A stretch of DNA of 56,843 nucleotides from an uncultured Faecalibacterium sp. (lineage in GTDB: Bacteria > Bacillota > Clostridia > Oscillospirales > Ruminococcaceae): assembly GCA_934525325.1 (NCBI GenBank), contig CAKSZE010000005.1, positions 1 through 56,843 of the forward strand. The letters run 5' to 3'. Shown piece after piece: positions 31,973-39,798 of this stretch. The notes under the pieces were generated by a model. The model was not told the DNA's origin, made no database searches, and saw only the letters and a program-made list of their open reading frames with translations. The position numbers and the translations under genes were made by a program. Position 1 is the stretch's first letter; each line of letters starts with the position of its first letter.

Positions 31973-32629
31973 TCACTCTGCCGCGTCCGTCACCCGGACG
32001 GGATAGCCTGTCCGCACACAGCGCACGGCATACCGGGCGTTTCCGCCGGAGGTACAGGTGAACAGGGTCAGATCCCAGCTGTCCGTCTCGGTGGCGGTGG
32101 TCATCTCCTCGATCTGGGTGGGGTGCAAAGTCTCCACGCTCTCCACCTCGTAGCTCCAGCGCAGACCGTCCGCATCCGTAAAGTAGACCGGGCTGCCGAT
32201 CGCCAGCCACTTGATGGGACTGAAATGCTTTGCGTAGTTGTGGCCGCAGAGCACCAGATCATCGGCATAGGTGGTGCCGCTGTAACGTCCGGGGGCGACC
32301 TTTAACCCGGCGTAGCTCCACTGCGCCATCACCGGCAGCTCCAACCCTGCCGCCGGGATAGAAAGCACTCCGATATAGTCATGTCCTTCCACCTCCACGG
32401 TGGTCATCTCCTGTGCCGGGTCCAGCACCGGCTGCGGGACTGCGGTCTCGTTTTCCTGCCGGTGCTCCGTGATGGTCTTTTGCATGGTCTGCTCCAGCTC
32501 GCCCAATACTTCCTGCGAGGCTTTTTCTGCCCGGGCGGCATCCCATCGGTTATAGCCAAGCAGCCCGGCGGCGCTCAAGATCAGCACCGCACCCAGCACC
32601 ATGCACAGCCTGCCGATTTTCCGTTTCAT
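31973..32629 (-). CDS. Sortase
   Basis: 218 residues; a membrane-anchored transpeptidase that attaches surface proteins or assembles pili. An N-terminal helix (about 7-26) is followed by a linker and the sortase beta-barrel with the catalytic set: His130 in LVLCGHNYAKHF, Cys192 in DLTLFTCTSGG, and a following Arg (Arg199 or Arg203). The motif TLFTCT resembles class D-like or small-substrate sortases; class is not certain. No LPxTG-type substrate is encoded in the window, so it may serve distant genes. It has its own promoter overlapping the upstream gene's stop. Confidence 0.9.
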   Translation of the reverse strand: MKRKIGRLCMVLGAVLILSAAGLLGYNRWDAARAEKASQEVLGELEQTMQKTITEHRQENETAVPQPVLDPAQEMTTVEVEGHDYIGVLSIPAAGLELPVMAQWSYAGLKVAPGRYSGTTYADDLVLCGHNYAKHFSPIKWLAIGSPVYFTDADGLRWSYEVESVETLHPTQIEEMTTATETDSWDLTLFTCTSGGNARYAVRCVRTGYPVRVTDAAE

Positions 32630-32667
32630 TGCATTCCATCCTTTATATAATAGTATCCGTCTGCTTC

Positions 32668-32696
32668 AGTATACCATTCCCCGCTCCGGTTTACAA
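32668..32696 (-). promoter_or_regulatory. Promoter of the sortase gene
   Basis: Minus strand: -35 TTGTAA (32691-32696, overlapping the Na/Pi stop codon), 17-bp spacer, -10 TATACT (32668-32673). Confidence 0.6.
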
Positions 32697-33689
32697 CCGT
32701 TCTTTCGGGCGATTTTTATCGGGCAGCAGCGCGCAGACCAGCCGCACCATCTGCCCGGTCAGGGGCAGCCATACCAGCGCACACAGTACGTTGAACAGGG
32801 TATGCGCGTTAGCGATCTGCCGGGCGATCACGGCGCACTCCGCCCCCGTGGGCGAGCACAGCCGCACCAGTGCCGCAAAGGGCTGCAGCAGTGCGCAGCA
32901 TACCGCCGCGCCGCTCAGGTTAAAAATGGCGTGGGCTGCTGCCACCCGCTTGGCGTCTCTTCCCTGCCCGATGGCAGCAAGCACCGCCGTGATGGTGGTG
33001 CCGATGTTATCCCCCAATAGAATGGGGATGGCAGCGGTCAGCCCCAGCAGACTGTGTACGCCGTCTGCCCCGGGCTGCGCCGCCATACTTTGCAGAAGCG
33101 CCACCGTGGCAGAGCTGCTCTGCACTGTCAGGGTCATGCAGATGCCCGCCAGCAGGCCGTGCAAAGGGCTTTGCTGCACCCGGGCAAGCTCCAGCCGGAG
33201 CAGCGGGCTTTGCAGCAGCGGTTCCATGGCGCTGCGCATCACCGTAACGCCCTCGAACAGCAGCCCGAAGCCGAACACCGCCTCGCCCACGCAGCGGCCC
33301 CGCCAGCCCTTGCAGGCCAGACAGAGCAGCACCCCGCAAAATAGCAGCAGATACCGCCAGCTTTCCACCCGGAAGGCCAGCAACTGTGCTGTGACCGTTG
33401 TGCCGATGTTCGCCCCGAACACCACCGGCACCGCCTGCCGCAGCTGCAGCAGCCCCGCCGCCAGAAAGGCAATGACCATGACCGTGACCGCCGAACTGCT
33501 TTGCAGCACCGCCGTTACCGCCGCACCGGTCAGCAGCCCTGCCGCCGGGTTTGCGGTGCACCGCGCCAGCAGGCAGCGCAGCCGCCTGCCCGCCCCCTGC
33601 TGCACCGCCCGGCACAGACTGTCCGTCCCATACAAAAACAGCGCCAGCCCGCCGAATACCTGTAACAGCACTTGTGTTCCCTGCTCCAT
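32691..33689 (-). CDS. Na/Pi cotransporter family protein lacking the PhoU domain
   Basis: 332 residues from the ATG at 33689, six bases after GGAGG; a GTG at 33695 touches the ribosome site and is less likely. It has the same two repeats as the larger paralogue (TAVLQSSSAVTVMVIAF and TLTVQSSSATVALLQS, with GANIGTT and GDNIGTT loops). The C-terminal PhoU-like domain is absent, and the N-terminal cytoplasmic loop is rich in Arg and Cys. It may be a phosphate or other anion exporter/importer. It lies directly before the sortase, but separate promoters suggest independent control. Confidence 0.86.
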   Translation of the reverse strand: MEQGTQVLLQVFGGLALFLYGTDSLCRAVQQGAGRRLRCLLARCTANPAAGLLTGAAVTAVLQSSSAVTVMVIAFLAAGLLQLRQAVPVVFGANIGTTVTAQLLAFRVESWRYLLLFCGVLLCLACKGWRGRCVGEAVFGFGLLFEGVTVMRSAMEPLLQSPLLRLELARVQQSPLHGLLAGICMTLTVQSSSATVALLQSMAAQPGADGVHSLLGLTAAIPILLGDNIGTTITAVLAAIGQGRDAKRVAAAHAIFNLSGAAVCCALLQPFAALVRLCSPTGAECAVIARQIANAHTLFNVLCALVWLPLTGQMVRLVCALLPDKNRPKERL

Positions 33690-33801
33690 CCGCACCCTCC
33701 GTTTCTGCCTGTCCTTTATTTCTATGCAGCGAGAGCCGGTTTCCAGCCTGACAAAGCCTACAATTTTTTTGTGAATTTTTGTTTAATATTTCCCTATTCC
33801 C

Positions 33802-33830
33802 TTGCAATCCGGCAGCAAAAGGAATATGCT
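33802..33830 (+). promoter_or_regulatory. Promoter of the MarR-ABC exporter operon
   Basis: Plus strand: -35 TTGCAA (33802-33807), 17-bp spacer, -10 TATGCT (33825-33830). The predicted start is just before a perfect palindrome, so a bound repressor would block initiation. Confidence 0.6.
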
Positions 33831-33841
33831 TATCAGGCGTT

Positions 33842-33865
33842 AATACTTAACAGCTGTTAAGTATT
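33842..33865 (+). promoter_or_regulatory. Perfect 24-bp palindrome, likely MarR operator
   Basis: Each half is AATACTTAACAG and its exact complement, with no spacer. It lies 11 bp after the -10 and 28 bp before the GTG of the MarR gene. Position and symmetry fit an autoregulatory MarR site. Confidence 0.75.
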
Positions 33866-33893
33866 TGAAAAATGCAAACGAGGAGGGACTGTT

Positions 33894-34403
33894 GTGTCCG
33901 AGCCAAGCACCCCCAGCTTTCAGGGGATGTGCCACTATATCGGGCAGCTGAGCAAGGCATCCAAGGCCGGGATGCGGGCGGCGCTGGCCGATTGCCCCAA
34001 ATGCCACTTTAATCTGCTGGAAGGTCTGCTGCACGCCATCAACTGCCACGGAAAGGACGGTGCCATTTATGTCTCCGACCTTGCCCGGGAGATCCGCCAA
34101 CCGCTGCCGGCGGTCTCGCGCGGGCTGCGGCTCATGGAGCAGGACGGCACCGTGGTACGGGAACCGGACCCCGCCGACCGCCGCAAAACGCTGGTGCGCA
34201 TCACCCCCAAAGGGTACGAGCTGTGCCACCAGTGTGAACAGGCTCTGCGCGACTATTTTGCCAGCGTGCTAGCACGGTTAGAGCCGGAGCAGGTAGCCCA
34301 GATGGACGCGCTGCGCGGCGCGCTGATGGATGCCATTCTTGCGGAAAATGCCGCGCGCAACATTGACCCGAAGGGAGAAACGAACCATGACAAAGATCTT
34401 TAA
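33894..34403 (+). CDS. MarR-family transcription regulator
   Basis: 169 residues, GTG start 6 nt after AGGAGGG. The winged-helix core runs from about 45 to 110: VSDLAREIRQPLPAVSRGLRLMEQDGTVVREPDPADRRKTLVRIT, where the DxRxxx wing (ADRRK) is the family mark. Helices at both ends form the dimer interface. It overlaps the exporter gene by 17 bp, so the operon is regulator-first. It probably represses the operon through the palindrome just upstream and releases it on binding a toxic compound. Confidence 0.92.
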   Translation: MSEPSTPSFQGMCHYIGQLSKASKAGMRAALADCPKCHFNLLEGLLHAINCHGKDGAIYVSDLAREIRQPLPAVSRGLRLMEQDGTVVREPDPADRRKTLVRITPKGYELCHQCEQALRDYFASVLARLEPEQVAQMDALRGALMDAILAENAARNIDPKGETNHDKDL

Positions 34404-36684
34404 GCAGCTGGCCCGGCACTGGGCGGTCTGCCTTGTGGTGTTCGCGCTGCTGTTCGTGCAGGCGTACTGCGACCTTGCCCTGCCGGACTACACCAGCAAG
34501 ATCGTGGACACCGGCATCCAGCAGGGCGGCATTGAAAGCCCCCTGCCCCAGACGGTGCGCAAGAGCACGCTGGACGCATTGAGCCTGCTGATGAACGAGG
34601 AGGATGCGCAGAAGCTGCAAAACGCCTACCAGTACTATTTGCAGGACGATGGTGTATTGCAGCTGCGCTCTGACCTGACCGAGGACGAGCGCACCGCGCT
34701 GGAAGATGCCGTGACCACCCCGGACATCGTGCTGTATATGGCTGCCGCACAGGCCGCCAACACCCCCGCCGGGCAGAACAGCATGGGCATGACCGGCCTT
34801 GCCGAGATGCCCTCCGCCGCTGCGGACACCGACACCGAGACCGTTGCCCCCACGGCAGCAAATCTGGATACCGTTTGCAGCCAGTTTGCCGCCATGAGCC
34901 AGATGCCCGGTTTTGACCGCAGTATGCTGCAAAAGCAGCTGGACGGTGCCATGAGCCAGCTGGACAGCACCCTGCTGGAAAATCTGAAAAGCCAGTCTTT
35001 GCTGCTGGTGCAACTGGAATACGAGGCGCAGGGTGTTGCACGGGATGTGCAGATGGGTTACCTCTTCCGGGTGGGCGGTCAGATGCTGGCCCTAACCCTG
35101 CTGATGGTGGTCGTGGCTGTGGCCGTGGGCTTCCTTGCTTCCCGGGTATCTGCCGCCATCGGCCGCGACCTGCGCCGGGAGACCTTCTCCAGCGTTATCG
35201 GCTTTTCCAACGCGGAGATCGAGAACTTCTCCACCGCTTCCCTCATCACCCGCACCACCAACGATATCCAGCAGGTGCAGTTCGTCTGCGTCATCCTGCT
35301 GCGCATGGTGGCCTACGCGCCCATTCTGGGCATTGGCGGCGTGCTGCACGTTGTAGGCAGCAGCAGCGGCCTTTCCTGGATCGTGGTGCTGGACGTGGCA
35401 CTGCTTTTGTTGCTGATGCTCTTCCTGATGAGCGTTGCCATGCCCAAATTCAAGATCATGCAGCAGCTGGTGGACCGGTTGAATCTGGTCAGCCGCGAAA
35501 TTTTGACCGGCATCATGCCGGTGCGCGCTTTCAGCCGCGAAAAGTTTGAGGAGCAGCGCTTTGACAAGGCCAACAAGGAACTGATGGGCACCCAGCTGTT
35601 CACCAACCGCGCCATGGTGGCCATGATGCCCTTTATGACCCTGATCATGAACGGCACCAGCCTGCTCATCGTCTGGTTCGGCGGCAAAGCCATGGATGCC
35701 GGCACCATGCAGGTGGGCGAGATGATCGCCTTTATCACCTACACCATGCAGATCGTCATGTCCTTTTTGATGCTGGCCATGGTGGCCGTCATGCTGCCCC
35801 GCGCCGGTGTGGCCGCAGACCGTATTGATGAGGTCATCCGCACCAAAGCCACCATCCACGACCCGGACGAAGCCGCTGCAAAGGCTGCACAGGCGCATAC
35901 CGACTGGCAGGGCGTGGTGCAGTTTGAGGACGTGAGCTTCCGTTACCCCGGTGCGGACAGCGACGCACTGGAGCACATCAGCTTTACCGCAAAACCCGGC
36001 GAGACTACCGCCATCATCGGCTCCACCGGCTGCGGCAAGTCCACCCTGCTCAACCTCATCCCCCGCTTTTACGATGTGACTGGCGGCAAGGTGACCGTGG
36101 ACGGCATTGACGTGCGCGAGATGCCGCAGGCACAGCTGCACGACCTGCTGGGCTATGTGCCCCAGAAGGGTGTGCTGTTCAGCGGCACCATTGAAAGCAA
36201 CCTGAAATTCGGCGGCGAGGATATCACCGACGCACAGGTGCACAAGGCTGCCGCCATTGCGCAGGCCACTGATTTTATCGAAGCAAAGCCCGAAGGCTAC
36301 CAAAGCCCCATTGCACAGGGCGGCTCCAACGTATCCGGCGGTCAGAAGCAGCGCCTTTCCATTGCCCGGGCAATTGCCAAAAATCCCAAGGTCTATCTGT
36401 TTGACGACAGCTTCTCGGCACTGGACTACAAGACCGATGTAACACTGCGCCGCGCCCTGAAAGCACAGACCGACAACGCCACCGTGATCATTGTGGCGCA
36501 GCGCATCTCCACTGTGCTGCACGCAAACCAGATCCTTGTACTGGACGAGGGCAGGCTGGTGGGCAAGGGCACCCATGCCCAGCTGATGGTCAATTGCCCG
36601 GAATATCAGGAGATCGCCCGCAGCCAGCTAAGCCAGAAGGAACTGGCGCTGGATACCCTGAACACAGAAAAGGAGGGTGAGTGA
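34387..36684 (+). CDS. ABC exporter half-transporter, degenerate-site subunit with large extracellular insertion
   Basis: 765 residues from the ATG at 34387 (GGGAG upstream). It is a fused permease-ATPase exporter. After the first helix (about 14-30) an insertion of roughly 170 residues, mostly acidic and Ala/Gln-rich, precedes the second helix, so it faces outside. The ATPase has Walker A GSTGCGKST (about 545) and intact signature VSGGQKQR (about 650). Walker B ends FDDS instead of DE (Asp674 in place of the catalytic Glu), and the H-loop His is Gln705 (IVAQRIST). These changes mark the degenerate half of a heterodimer such as TM287/288 or BmrCD. It is paired with the next gene. Confidence 0.93.
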   Translation: MTKIFKQLARHWAVCLVVFALLFVQAYCDLALPDYTSKIVDTGIQQGGIESPLPQTVRKSTLDALSLLMNEEDAQKLQNAYQYYLQDDGVLQLRSDLTEDERTALEDAVTTPDIVLYMAAAQAANTPAGQNSMGMTGLAEMPSAAADTDTETVAPTAANLDTVCSQFAAMSQMPGFDRSMLQKQLDGAMSQLDSTLLENLKSQSLLLVQLEYEAQGVARDVQMGYLFRVGGQMLALTLLMVVVAVAVGFLASRVSAAIGRDLRRETFSSVIGFSNAEIENFSTASLITRTTNDIQQVQFVCVILLRMVAYAPILGIGGVLHVVGSSSGLSWIVVLDVALLLLLMLFLMSVAMPKFKIMQQLVDRLNLVSREILTGIMPVRAFSREKFEEQRFDKANKELMGTQLFTNRAMVAMMPFMTLIMNGTSLLIVWFGGKAMDAGTMQVGEMIAFITYTMQIVMSFLMLAMVAVMLPRAGVAADRIDEVIRTKATIHDPDEAAAKAAQAHTDWQGVVQFEDVSFRYPGADSDALEHISFTAKPGETTAIIGSTGCGKSTLLNLIPRFYDVTGGKVTVDGIDVREMPQAQLHDLLGYVPQKGVLFSGTIESNLKFGGEDITDAQVHKAAAIAQATDFIEAKPEGYQSPIAQGGSNVSGGQKQRLSIARAIAKNPKVYLFDDSFSALDYKTDVTLRRALKAQTDNATVIIVAQRISTVLHANQILVLDEGRLVGKGTHAQLMVNCPEYQEIARSQLSQKELALDTLNTEKEGE

Positions 36685-36685
36685 T

Positions 36686-38497
36686 ATGCCCAGACCCGGA
36701 CGTCCCACCACCGAGCGCGCCAAGGACTTTAAAGGCACGCTGCGGCAGCTCATCCGCACCATGAGCCACTACAAGCTGCCCCTCGCGGCAGCCATGCTGT
36801 TTGCTGTTCTGTCCACCATCTTCAACATTGCAGGCCCCAAGGTGCTGGCAAAAGCCACCACCGCCCTTGCCACCGGCTGGATCGCCCGGCTGCGCGGCAC
36901 CGGCAGCATCGATTTTGTGTATATCGGCCGCATCCTGCTGTTTTTGCTGGGGATGTACCTGCTGAGCAGTGCCTTCAGCTTTATTCAGGGCTGGCTGATG
37001 ACCGGCCTTTCCCAGAAGGTCTGCTACGACTTCCGCCGCCAGATCAGCGAAAAGATCAACCGTCTGCCGCTGGCGTACTTTGAAAAGCGCACCGTGGGCG
37101 AGGTGCTCTCCCGCATCACCAACGATGTGGACACGCTGGGCCAGAGCCTGAATCAGAGCATCACCCAGCTGATCACCAGCGTGACCACCATGATTGGTGT
37201 GCTGGTGATGATGCTTTCCATCAGTCCCCGCATGACCCTGATCGCCCTGCTGATCCTGCCGGTATCGCTGGCGCTGGTGCTGGTGGTGGTCAAGTTCAGT
37301 CAGAAGTACTTCAAGGCACAGCAGGCCACGCTGGGCGTGGTCAACGGTCAGGTAGAGGAGGTCTACGCCGGTCACAACGTGGTCAAGGCCTTCAACCGGG
37401 AGGCCGTGGTGCTGGCAGACTTCAACGCCGCCAACGATAAGCTGTACGAATCCGCATGGAAGAGCCAGTTCCTCTCCGGTCTGATGATGCCCATCATGAA
37501 CTTTGTGGGCAACTTGGGCTATGTGGCGGTGGCCATCGTGGGCAGCATTTTTGCCGCAAACGGCGTTATCACCATCGGCGACATTCAGGCCTTTATCCAG
37601 TATGTCAAAAACTTTACCCAGCCCATCCAGCAGCTTTCGCAGGTGTCCAATATGCTGCAGAGCATGGCCGCTGCCGCCGAGCGGGTGTTCGAGTTTTTGA
37701 ACGAGCCGGAGGAGGAGCAGCTGGCAGACCCTGCCCGCCGCGCCGACCCCGCCGACATTGACGGACAGGTCACTTTTGACCATGTGCGTTTCGGCTACAC
37801 CCCGGACAAGACCGTTATCCACGACTTCAGCTGCACGGTGCAGCCCGGCCAGAAGGTAGCCATCGTAGGCCCCACCGGCGCGGGCAAGACCACCATGGTC
37901 AAGCTGCTGATGCGCTTTTACGACGTGGACGCCGGTTCCATCACCCTGAACGGCCACGATGTGCGGGACTTTGACCGCAGCGCCCTGCGCGAGGGCTTTG
38001 GCATGGTGCTGCAGGACACATGGCTGTTCAAGGGCACCATCATGGAGAACATCCGCTACGGTCGGCTGGACGCCACCGATGAAGAGGTGATCGCCGCCGC
38101 AAAGGCCGCCAATGCCGACCACTTTATCCGCACCCTGCCCGGCGGCTACCAGATGGAACTGAACGAGGACGCCTCCAACGTCAGTCAGGGACAGAAGCAG
38201 CTGCTTACCATCGCCCGCACCATTCTGGCAGATAACCGCATCCTGATTTTGGACGAAGCCACCAGCAGCGTAGATACCCGCACTGAACAGCGCATCCAGA
38301 CCGCTATGGATCGTCTGATGGAAGGCCGCACCAGCTTTGTGATCGCCCACCGCCTTTCCACCATCCGAGACGCCGACCTCATCCTAGTCATGCGGGACGG
38401 CGACATTGTGGAGCAGGGCACCCACGACCAGCTGATCGAGGCCGGTGGCTTCTACGCCGACTTGTACAACAGCCAGTTCGAGGACGTGGTGGATTAA
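36686..38497 (+). CDS. ABC exporter half-transporter, catalytic-site subunit
   Basis: 603 residues from the ATG at 36686, 9 nt after AGGAGG and 1 nt past the previous stop; a GTG at 36677 abuts the ribosome site. Six membrane helices precede the ATPase. Walker A GPTGAGKT (about 395), Walker B ILDEATSSVD with catalytic Glu524, and H-loop AHRLST are intact. The signature is altered to VSQGQKQ (about 498), complementary to the partner, so the functional ATP site is formed by this Walker A/B and the partner's signature. Multidrug export is the usual role of this pair. Confidence 0.94.
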   Translation: MPRPGRPTTERAKDFKGTLRQLIRTMSHYKLPLAAAMLFAVLSTIFNIAGPKVLAKATTALATGWIARLRGTGSIDFVYIGRILLFLLGMYLLSSAFSFIQGWLMTGLSQKVCYDFRRQISEKINRLPLAYFEKRTVGEVLSRITNDVDTLGQSLNQSITQLITSVTTMIGVLVMMLSISPRMTLIALLILPVSLALVLVVVKFSQKYFKAQQATLGVVNGQVEEVYAGHNVVKAFNREAVVLADFNAANDKLYESAWKSQFLSGLMMPIMNFVGNLGYVAVAIVGSIFAANGVITIGDIQAFIQYVKNFTQPIQQLSQVSNMLQSMAAAAERVFEFLNEPEEEQLADPARRADPADIDGQVTFDHVRFGYTPDKTVIHDFSCTVQPGQKVAIVGPTGAGKTTMVKLLMRFYDVDAGSITLNGHDVRDFDRSALREGFGMVLQDTWLFKGTIMENIRYGRLDATDEEVIAAAKAANADHFIRTLPGGYQMELNEDASNVSQGQKQLLTIARTILADNRILILDEATSSVDTRTEQRIQTAMDRLMEGRTSFVIAHRLSTIRDADLILVMRDGDIVEQGTHDQLIEAGGFYADLYNSQFEDVVD

Positions 38498-38524
38498 AGC
38501 ACCTGTTATCGCAATATAACTGCA

Positions 38525-38568
38525 AAAAGAGCACCTGTCGCCTTTTTTAGGGCAATAGGTGCTCTTTT
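38525..38568 (+). terminator. Terminator of the MarR-ABC operon
   Basis: AAAAGAGCACCT (38525-38536) pairs exactly with AGGTGCTCTTTT (38557-38568), and GTTTTA follows. Confidence 0.88.
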
Positions 38569-38573
38569 GTTTT

Positions 38574-38682
38574 ACCCTCTCAGTCATCGCTGCGCGATGC
38601 CAGCTTCCCCGAGAGGGGGAGTCGGTCAGCTGCAATAGAGCTCTCCCTTCGGGAGAGCTGGCGCGAATGCGCCTGAGAGGGT
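38574..38682. repeat. Inverted composite repeat (MITE/REP-like)
   Basis: The ends ACCCTCTCAG (38574-38583) and CTGAGAGGGT (38673-38682) are exact inverted repeats. Inside, each half has a variable hairpin plus a GC-rich one (CTCTCCCTTCGGGAGAG at 38641-38657, a C-TTCG-G loop; and TTCCCCGAGAGGGGGAG at 38605-38621). It fills the gap between the ABC operon terminator and the LysR stop. The layout suggests a non-coding mobile repeat; no other copy is in the window. Confidence 0.7.
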
Positions 38683-38695
38683 TTCCGTCTTTTCT

Positions 38696-39622
38696 TTATG
38701 ATTTCTCCACCGGTTCCAGTTGCAGGCCGAACAGCTTTTCCGAGAGGGACGGCAGCTGTTGCTGCAAGGCGCGGACATAGGCCATCACCAACGGGTCCTC
38801 GCGCTTTTGCCCCAGCACAACACCAAACCGGTGTCCCCTGCCCCAGTCCAGCACCCGCGCAAAGCTAAAGTCCGGCCGACGATAATAAAACAGCGGCGTC
38901 ATCTTTAAGATCGGGTCCCCATAGGGCGAGCTTCGCACGGCTCCAATGGGCGTATAATCCACCCCGCGGCTGATTCCTTCCTGCAGCAGGCTGGATTCGT
39001 AGATCGTCTCCATCATCTCTTTGGCTGGCAGCCATCGGTATTGCAAAGCCTGTTCCAGCGTCAGTTTCCCGGCGGGCATATCCGCCGGTGCGTGGATCGG
39101 GATGCAGAGCTCCGGCATGTAAAACAGCGGCACGAACGTCAGGCCCTGCGCATAAAACTCGGCGCTTTCCAGCTGGAACGAAATATCCGTCTCGCCCCGT
39201 TTCAGGCTGCGCCACACATCGTTCCGGTTGGCACAGCCGTACAAGATCGGCGCATACTGCAGGCACAAATCGCTCGTCAGCGCAAATACATCAAACCCGA
39301 ACATCTGCATAGCTGGATGACAGCCGCCGATCAGCAGATGCTTCAGCGGCGGCGATGCCGTCTGTTTGAGTGCACGGGCATGAACCACGGCTTCCTGATA
39401 AAACGCCACCATCTGCTTTGCTTTGGGATAAAAATCCTGTCCTTCCGGAGTCAGCAGCACCCGGCGCGGCACATGCCGGAACAGTTCAAACTGCAGCTGC
39501 CCTTCCAGCGTGCGGATCTGCTGGGAAAGCGCAGACTGCGAAATATACAGTGCATCCGCCGCAGCGGAAAAACTGTTCAGTTCCACAATGCGCACAAAAC
39601 CTTCCAATGCGCTTTCATTCAT
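38696..39622 (-). CDS. LysR-family transcription regulator
   Basis: 308 residues from the ATG at 39622 (GGGAGAGGG upstream). The N-terminal winged helix shows the pattern VELNSFSAAADALYISQSALSQQIRTLEGQLQFELF (about 12-47), and a co-inducer domain of two lobes follows. It is divergent from the flavoprotein gene at 39799, with a 176-bp shared control region, the classical LysR layout. It probably controls that reductase in response to its substrate. Confidence 0.93.
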   Translation of the reverse strand: MNESALEGFVRIVELNSFSAAADALYISQSALSQQIRTLEGQLQFELFRHVPRRVLLTPEGQDFYPKAKQMVAFYQEAVVHARALKQTASPPLKHLLIGGCHPAMQMFGFDVFALTSDLCLQYAPILYGCANRNDVWRSLKRGETDISFQLESAEFYAQGLTFVPLFYMPELCIPIHAPADMPAGKLTLEQALQYRWLPAKEMMETIYESSLLQEGISRGVDYTPIGAVRSSPYGDPILKMTPLFYYRRPDFSFARVLDWGRGHRFGVVLGQKREDPLVMAYVRALQQQLPSLSEKLFGLQLEPVEKS

Positions 39623-39683
39623 AGCAGTACCCTCTCCCTGCAAAAGATTAGCTTATCCTAAATTATAATATAAGATAAATGAA

Positions 39684-39712
39684 TTGTAAATAGTTTGTCA
39701 ATGCGATAAAAT
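39684..39712 (+). promoter_or_regulatory. Promoter of the exported flavoprotein gene
   Basis: Plus strand: -35 TTGTAA (39684-39689), 17-bp spacer, -10 TAAAAT (39707-39712). Upstream, TTATC (39653-39657) and GATAA (39674-39678) form an inverted repeat in very AT-rich DNA; this may be the LysR binding site. Confidence 0.5.
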
Positions 39713-39798
39713 TGTTAAGGATTCGGCAAAGTTGCTAAGATTCTTTGCCGCAAGACGAGAAGAAATCACACGAAGAAGAAAAAGAAAGAGAGCACATC

